Shown here in pieces: positions 61,180 to 64,000 of a stretch of DNA of 64,000 nucleotides (its first letter is position 1; each line of letters opens with the position of its first letter). The DNA comes from Verrucomicrobiaceae bacterium (GTDB lineage Bacteria; Verrucomicrobiota; Verrucomicrobiia; Verrucomicrobiales; Akkermansiaceae). The stretch is from NCBI GenBank assembly GCA_027485615.1, contig JAIXQS010000005.1, positions 1 to 64,000 on the forward strand, written 5' to 3'. A model generated the notes under the pieces. It was given only the letters and a program-made list of their open reading frames with translations. It ran no database searches and had not been told where the DNA came from. A program made the position numbers and the translations under genes.

Positions 61180-62238
61180 ATGAAGTCCTTCACCAAATTC
61201 TCCGTCCGCTTCGCCGCTTACTTTTTGGCGGTTGGATACCTCGCGTGCGATCTCTACGTCTTCAACGGCCCGCTGAACCGCCGCATCCAGGCCTCGCACC
61301 CGGATAGCCCTGAATCCATAACCAAGGCGAAAGCGAACGGTGTCGTCGCCCGCGTATTCAACCACCACATCACCCGCAGCCAGCTCGATTACGCGATCCA
61401 CGAGCGGCTATGGCTGGAAGGGAAAAATGCGAATGACCTTTCCTCCGCCGACAAAAAGCTCGTCACCTACGCCGCGCTGGGCGATCTCATCGACAACCAG
61501 CTCCTGCGAGTGAAAACCAAGGTGAACACGCTGGAACTGCCTGTCTCCCACAATGATATCGACGAGCGACTCAAGCGTTTCACCGGGAGGTTCGAGACCA
61601 AGGCTGATCTCCAGGCTGCCATGAAATCGATGGGCATCCCCAACGAAACCTCCCTCCGCCACCGCATCGCCGCGCGGATCCAGCAGGAGAAATACGTCGC
61701 CATGCGCGTCGATCCGCTCGTGAAAGTCAGCGAGGTGGAAATCACGGATTTCTACGAAGCGAACAAGGAAGCGCTGCAACTCCCCGAACGCATCCGCGCC
61801 AAGCACATCTTCATCGCCACACTCAACAAGCCTTCGGACGAGGCGAAGGCTATCCTCGAGAAGGCTCTCGCCGAACTGAACTCCGGAAAAAAAGACTTCG
61901 CAGCCCTCGCCAAGGAACTTTCAGAAGACTACGCCAACAAGCAAAACGGCGGCGGGCTGGGCTGGATGTCCAAAGCCCGCCTGCCCGCCGATTTCGGCGA
62001 AGCCGCCTTCGCCATGGAAAATGACAAACCCGCCCTCGTCCGCACCAAACTCGGTTGGCACATCCTCCAGATCACCGACCGCAAGCCCGCCGAACCCCGC
62101 ACACTGGAAGAAACGAAAGCCGAGATCACCGCCGCCCTCACCGCCGCGAAACGCCACCAGGCCGTCAAGGATTTCCGCGCCGCCCTCCGCCGCTTCGAGG
62201 CCCATAGGATCGAGATCTTCGGTCAGCTTACGCCTTAA
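61180..62238 (+). CDS. parvulin-type peptidylprolyl isomerase (SurA-like)
   Basis: IRAKHIFIATLNKPSDEAKAILEKALAELNSGKKDFAALAKELSED..GGGLGW; KLGWHILQITDR. Confidence 0.9.
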   Translation: MKSFTKFSVRFAAYFLAVGYLACDLYVFNGPLNRRIQASHPDSPESITKAKANGVVARVFNHHITRSQLDYAIHERLWLEGKNANDLSSADKKLVTYAALGDLIDNQLLRVKTKVNTLELPVSHNDIDERLKRFTGRFETKADLQAAMKSMGIPNETSLRHRIAARIQQEKYVAMRVDPLVKVSEVEITDFYEANKEALQLPERIRAKHIFIATLNKPSDEAKAILEKALAELNSGKKDFAALAKELSEDYANKQNGGGLGWMSKARLPADFGEAAFAMENDKPALVRTKLGWHILQITDRKPAEPRTLEETKAEITAALTAAKRHQAVKDFRAALRRFEAHRIEIFGQLTP

Positions 62239-62398
62239 CACGAACGCACCGCACCCTTCCGCTTATTGCCAAAAAATCCGATCGCAAGGTGGCGCGTCAT
62301 GCGCGTGACGCTGGATGAAACCGTAATTCCATCAACCCGCAGACAATGGAATGCGTTTTTTACCGCGTGACGGATGCAACCAAAGAGGGCATTTCTCC

Positions 62399-63376
62399 AT
62401 GATTCCGGACGAGATGAAATTACCGGGAACTCCGCTCATTATCGGGCAGGGCCTGGCTGGGATCTGCCTCGCGTGGGAGTTCCTGCGGCGCGGCGTTCCT
62501 TTCCGCATCGCGGATCGCGGAGTGGGTGGCAGCACCCGGGTCGCTGCCGGATTGATCAATCCGATCACGGGGAAAAACTTCGAGCCAAGCTGGCGCATCG
62601 CGGATTTCCACCCGCAGGCCATCGCATTCTACCGCTCGCTGGAAGAGGAGTTCGGCTTGACGCTCTGGCATCCGCTCCCTGTCCTGCGGCTGGCTTCCTC
62701 CGAAAAGGAATGGGCGAAAATTTCCGCGAAAATTGACCTGCCCGAGGTCAGGCCATGGGTGGGTGCGACTCGCGCGATTCCGAAGAGCTTCCTCGGCGGT
62801 GTGGAACTGACGGGCGGCGGCTGGCTCGATACCCGGAAATTCGTGCAACTCTCCGCCGATTATTTCCGTGAACTCGGGCTGTCGGCGCAAAGCGGCAAAC
62901 CGCGCATACGTTGCGAAGGAGCGGCCGGGTTGATCGCGGGAAGTATGGGCGGGCACCGCTGCGCGAAAGGAGAAATCCTGACCGTCCAAGCCGATTGGCC
63001 GGAGACGCATATCCGCATCGGCGCGGGCGGGTGGCTGGTTCCCATCGGCGGCGGATGTTTCCGCGTCGGCTCCACCTATGACTGGGACAATCTCGACGAA
63101 CAAGCCACCGCCGCAGGACTCGAACGGATCACGGCCATCGCGGCGAAGCTCGGCGGGGCTGATTTCGAAGTCATCGCCCACGTCGCGGGGATACGACCCA
63201 TCCTGCGGCGCAGCCAGCCCTTGGTCGGCAAAGACGAATCCGGGGATTGGGTCTTCAACGGCCTCGGCTCGAAAGGCACGCTTTACGCCCCGGGGATGGC
63301 GGTGATGCTCGCGGACTGGATCCTTGACGGCGTCCGCCCCGAGCCGGAGTTTGTGTTTCCCGACGCCCTTTTCTAA
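62399..63376 (+). CDS. FAD-dependent oxidoreductase (DAO family)
   Basis: PLIIGQGLAGICLAWEFLRRGVPFRIAD, GIRPILRRSQPLVG, GSKGTLYAPGMA. Confidence 0.85.
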   Translation: MIPDEMKLPGTPLIIGQGLAGICLAWEFLRRGVPFRIADRGVGGSTRVAAGLINPITGKNFEPSWRIADFHPQAIAFYRSLEEEFGLTLWHPLPVLRLASSEKEWAKISAKIDLPEVRPWVGATRAIPKSFLGGVELTGGGWLDTRKFVQLSADYFRELGLSAQSGKPRIRCEGAAGLIAGSMGGHRCAKGEILTVQADWPETHIRIGAGGWLVPIGGGCFRVGSTYDWDNLDEQATAAGLERITAIAAKLGGADFEVIAHVAGIRPILRRSQPLVGKDESGDWVFNGLGSKGTLYAPGMAVMLADWILDGVRPEPEFVFPDALF

Positions 63377-63380
63377 AAAA

Positions 63381-63941
63381 ATGTTCCCTCCCCGCCCCAC
63401 GGAGCTGCTCCACCTCCTTTTGAAAAGCGAAATCGCCGCAGGTGATTTCGTCATCGATGCCACGGCGGGCAACGGCCACGATACGGCTTTTCTCGCTAAG
63501 GTTGCCGGTGAAACCGGGAAGGTGCTGGCCATCGATGTCCAGGCGCAGGCCATCGAATCAACGGCGGCCCGGCTTGAAAGCGAAGGCCTGCGGGATCGCG
63601 TGAAACTGCACCATGGCTGCCACACGAATCTCGCGGATTTTGCGGGCGGGAAAAGCCCGACTGCCATCATTTTCAACCTCGGATACCTGCCCGGCGGCGA
63701 TCATGGTGTCATCACCCGGACGGAAAACACCCTGCAGGCTCTCGAAGCCGCCTCGGAAATCCTCAGACCGGCTGGAATTCTCGCGGTCATCTGTTATCCC
63801 GGCCACGATGGCGGCGGTGAGGAAGCGGCGGCGGTCGAGGATTTCATCGCTTCCCTCGCGACCCACCGCACAGCACGATATGGCATGCTTGCCGCCGAAA
63901 AGCCCGCCCCATTCCTTTTGCTATCCAGAAAATCCGGTTGA
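63381..63941 (+). CDS. mnmM: class I SAM methyltransferase, YtqB/MnmM-like (tRNA mnm5s2U biosynthesis)
   Basis: VIDATAGNGHDTAFLA, FNLGYLPGGDHGVITRTENT. Confidence 0.82.
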   Translation: MFPPRPTELLHLLLKSEIAAGDFVIDATAGNGHDTAFLAKVAGETGKVLAIDVQAQAIESTAARLESEGLRDRVKLHHGCHTNLADFAGGKSPTAIIFNLGYLPGGDHGVITRTENTLQALEAASEILRPAGILAVICYPGHDGGGEEAAAVEDFIASLATHRTARYGMLAAEKPAPFLLLSRKSG

Positions 63942-64000
63942 ATTTCCGACACATCTTCCAACTTGCCCCACCGCCCATCCCTGTCTAAATCTCCACCAGC

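Noticed and set aside
62420-63676. Minus-strand 418-aa ORF opposite the FAD oxidoreductase and mnmM
   Set aside because: Crosses two real genes on the opposite strand; shadow composition.

Overview
This 64 kb window is a GC-rich, gene-dense bacterial chromosome segment. The gene content and protein style suggest Verrucomicrobia/PVC, but that assignment is inference. I could interpret about 65 coding genes and one tRNA. Most are core: deoC, rodA, OmpH-lpxD, terC, cysK/H/I/J, a stand-alone nuoF, rpmI-rplT, pyrH-frr, tRNA-Ala(GGC), tsaE, dinG, dxr-cdsA, gpmI, a resB-ccsA-alkB operon, psd, fur-ruvB, yqeY, hflX, an L,D-transpeptidase, a parvulin PPIase and mnmM/ytqB. No CRISPR array, prophage or transposase was seen. 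The accessory content is a LacI-regulated DHDPS/isomerase/Gfo-Idh cluster, an AbrB-Doc toxin-antitoxin pair, two decaying pseudogenes, and several families of intergenic repeats. The most unusual signals are: (i) a recurrent promoter layout (TTGnnn - 16/17 nt - TAnnnT-like - 5 to 9 nt - ATG) at many unrelated genes, which predicts widespread leaderless transcripts; (ii) a TerC gene whose conserved N-terminus appears to start at ATT, in frame just after the lpxD stop; (iii) a perfect 8+4+8 operator palindrome on the sugar cluster; (iv) dispersed low-complexity and heptamer intergenic repeats; (v) a tandemly duplicated hydrolase-like gene with a collapsed second copy.
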